A stretch of DNA of 64,000 nucleotides from assembly GCA_902631395.1 (NCBI GenBank), contig CACOYM010000012.1, positions 1-64,000 of the forward strand, in the 5' to 3' direction. Below the pieces are notes generated by a model, which saw nothing but the letters and a program-made list of their open reading frames with translations, did not search any database and was not told the origin of the DNA. This document shows, piece after piece, positions 62,488 to 64,000 of this stretch. The translations under genes were made by a program, and so were the position numbers. Position 1 is the stretch's first letter, and the number at the start of each line of letters is the position of its first letter. The DNA is from Halieaceae bacterium (GTDB lineage: Bacteria > Pseudomonadota > Gammaproteobacteria > Pseudomonadales > Halieaceae).

Positions 62488-64000
62488 ATGCGAGGCCACC
62501 AATTCTATGAGGACAGACCGGCCAGCGGCCTGTTGCTAATGCGCGAGCTGTGGGCTCGGCTCTCGCCAACACTGCGTGCGAGTCGCGAGCGGGTAGGGCT
62601 CGCGCTTTTGTGCCTGCTGACTGCCAAGGTGGGCCTTCTATGTATTCCTTTCCTGTTGAAAGCATTGGTGGACGGCCTCGACACCAGCGCAGACCAATTA
62701 GCGCTGCAGGTCGTCTTGCTACTGGTCGTGGCCTATGGTGCGGCGCGCTTCAGTAACACGCTATTTGGTGAGCTCAGGGATACACTTTTTGGCCGCGTCA
62801 CTGAGAAGGCTATGCATAGCATTGGCCTGCAAACTTTTCGTCACGTGCACAGCCTCGACATTGACTACCACCTGAACCGACGTACCGGAGGACTTGCGCG
62901 GGATATCGAGCGCGGTACCAACGGCATCAGCTTTTTGCTTCGGTTCTTTATTTTCAACATCGCACCCACGGTTTTTGAGATTGTGATGGTGGCGATCCTG
63001 CTGCTCATTAACTACGGGGCCGAGTACGCCGCGGTGATTGCGGTATCGGTGTTTTTTTATGGCTGGTTTTCGTTTCAGGCGACGCGCTGGCGCACCCAGT
63101 ACGTGCGCGAGGTGGACGCCGCTGATTCCGAGAGCAACGCGCGCGCGGTCGACAGCCTACTCAACTATGAGACGGTGAAATACTTTAATAACGAAACCTT
63201 CGAGGCGGATCGATACGATGCCTCGCTCGATGTTTGGGAGCGGGCGCGGCGCAAAAACCGCCTGTCGCTTTTTGCCCTGAACAGCGGGCAGGCACTCATT
63301 ATTGCATCGAGCCAAACTCTGATGCTCGGTATGGCAGCGGTGTCAGTTAATCAGGACAGTATGACGCTCGGCGACTTTATTCTGATAAGCCAGTTCATGC
63401 TGCAGCTCTTTATGCCTCTCAGTTTTCTCGGCTTTGTGTATCGTGAGATCAGGGGAGCCATGGCCAATATAGAGAGGCTCTTTGAGGTCCTTAAAGAAAC
63501 CCCATCGCTACAGCTCAAGTGCACCAACGAAACCCTCGCGGTGACCGACGGACGAATCCGCTTCGCCGACGTTAGCTTCGCGTATACGCCGGATAATCCT
63601 GTGCTACAACGGTTCAATTTAGAAATCGCAGGGGGCGAGACTGTGGCCATAGTGGGCGCCAGCGGGGCGGGTAAATCGACCCTGAGCAAGCTGCTTTTTC
63701 GTTTTTTTGACCCGACTAAGGGCACCGTTGAAATCGACGGCACCGACATTCGTTCAGTGAATTTGGGCTCGGTGCGCCGCGCCATTGCCGTCGTACCCCA
63801 GGAATGCGTGCTGTTTAACGACTCGCTTCGAGAAAATATTCGTTACGGCCGGCCCACCGCAACCGATGAAGAGGTGGCGGAGGCCATTGAAGCCGCTTAC
63901 TTAACAGATGTGATTGAGCGGCTGCCCGACGGACTCGAGAGTATTGTGGGAGAGCGCGGACTAAAGCTCTCGAGTGGTGAGCGCCAGCGGGTATCGATTG
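62488..64000 (+). CDS. Atm1-type ABC exporter, fused membrane and ATPase domains (runs past the window)
   Basis: The 504 visible codons cover the membrane domain (six helices, starting near FLLKALVDGLD) with the Atm1/HMT1 block GLQTFRHVHSLDIDYHLNRRTGGLARDIERGTNGISFLLRFFIFNI, NYETVKYFNNE and most of the ATPase domain: Walker A GASGAGKST, Q-loop VPQECVLFND and signature LSSGERQR at the right edge. Relatives export glutathione-bound metals or Fe-S precursors, or give heavy-metal tolerance. ATG 62488 has GGAG upstream. The frame is open to the window end, so the C-terminus is missing. Confidence 0.93.
   Translation, partial: MRGHQFYEDRPASGLLLMRELWARLSPTLRASRERVGLALLCLLTAKVGLLCIPFLLKALVDGLDTSADQLALQVVLLLVVAYGAARFSNTLFGELRDTLFGRVTEKAMHSIGLQTFRHVHSLDIDYHLNRRTGGLARDIERGTNGISFLLRFFIFNIAPTVFEIVMVAILLLINYGAEYAAVIAVSVFFYGWFSFQATRWRTQYVREVDAADSESNARAVDSLLNYETVKYFNNETFEADRYDASLDVWERARRKNRLSLFALNSGQALIIASSQTLMLGMAAVSVNQDSMTLGDFILISQFMLQLFMPLSFLGFVYREIRGAMANIERLFEVLKETPSLQLKCTNETLAVTDGRIRFADVSFAYTPDNPVLQRFNLEIAGGETVAIVGASGAGKSTLSKLLFRFFDPTKGTVEIDGTDIRSVNLGSVRRAIAVVPQECVLFNDSLRENIRYGRPTATDEEVAEAIEAAYLTDVIERLPDGLESIVGERGLKLSSGERQRVSI

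Overview
The window is most of a photosynthesis gene cluster (about 1-40.6 kb) followed by ordinary chromosomal genes (41-64 kb). Gene content points to an aerobic anoxygenic phototrophic gammaproteobacterium, probably marine and of the OM60/NOR5 (Halieaceae) type. The reasons are bacteriochlorophyll a genes, spirilloxanthin-type carotenoid genes without crtA, pufL-pufM placed before pufB-pufA, an idi gene inside the cluster, and a D-glutamate (dgcN-dgcA) module downstream. The taxonomic call is inference from gene content, not from a marker gene; no rRNA or tRNA gene was seen.

Layout. 0-10.3 kb (+): bchB (cut by the window edge), bchH, bchL, bchM, lhaA, puhA, puhB, puhC, puhE, nearly all with start and stop codons overlapping, so one long operon. 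bchH is broken into two frames near 2.2 kb by what looks like a short deletion. 10.4-15.1 kb: a non-photosynthetic insert with a molybdenum hydroxylase operon (-) and a lone SCP2 protein (+). 15.2-26.1 kb: crtC (-) facing crtE, crtF, bchC, bchX, bchY, bchZ, a pufQ-like gene, pufL, pufM, a structured spacer, pufB, pufA and a terminator. 26.2-35 kb: idi (+), a HemN-like protein with a damaged radical-SAM signature (-), crtB, crtI, bchO, bchD, bchI (all -). 34.9-40.6 kb: an alpha/beta hydrolase, crtD with a DUF2306-like membrane protein, a cytochrome P450 and an ATP-grasp protein.

Regulation. PpsR/CrtJ-type operators (TGT-N12-ACA) occur as pairs exactly 26 bp apart between crtC and crtE and upstream of bchC, and as one good plus one degenerate copy upstream of crtI. 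No ppsR gene is in the window. acsF, bchE, bchG, bchP, bchF, bchN and pufC are also not seen here.

41-64 kb: a rubredoxin-rubredoxin reductase fusion, transaldolase, a medium-chain dehydrogenase, two small secreted proteins, a sulfate activation set (sat, cysC, SLC13 permease), a D-amino-acid set (N-acyl-D-amino acid deacylase, DgcN, DgcA), a DUF3501 gene under a Fur-like box, a 2-Cys peroxiredoxin, several unknowns, a decayed sterol desaturase-type pseudogene, a DUF885 lipoprotein, a 3-methyladenine glycosylase and the first part of an Atm1-type ABC exporter.

Most worth following up: the bchH lesion, the HemN-like protein without a complete radical-SAM site, the P450/ATP-grasp/DUF2306 set beside crtD, and the hairpin-rich pufM-pufB spacer.
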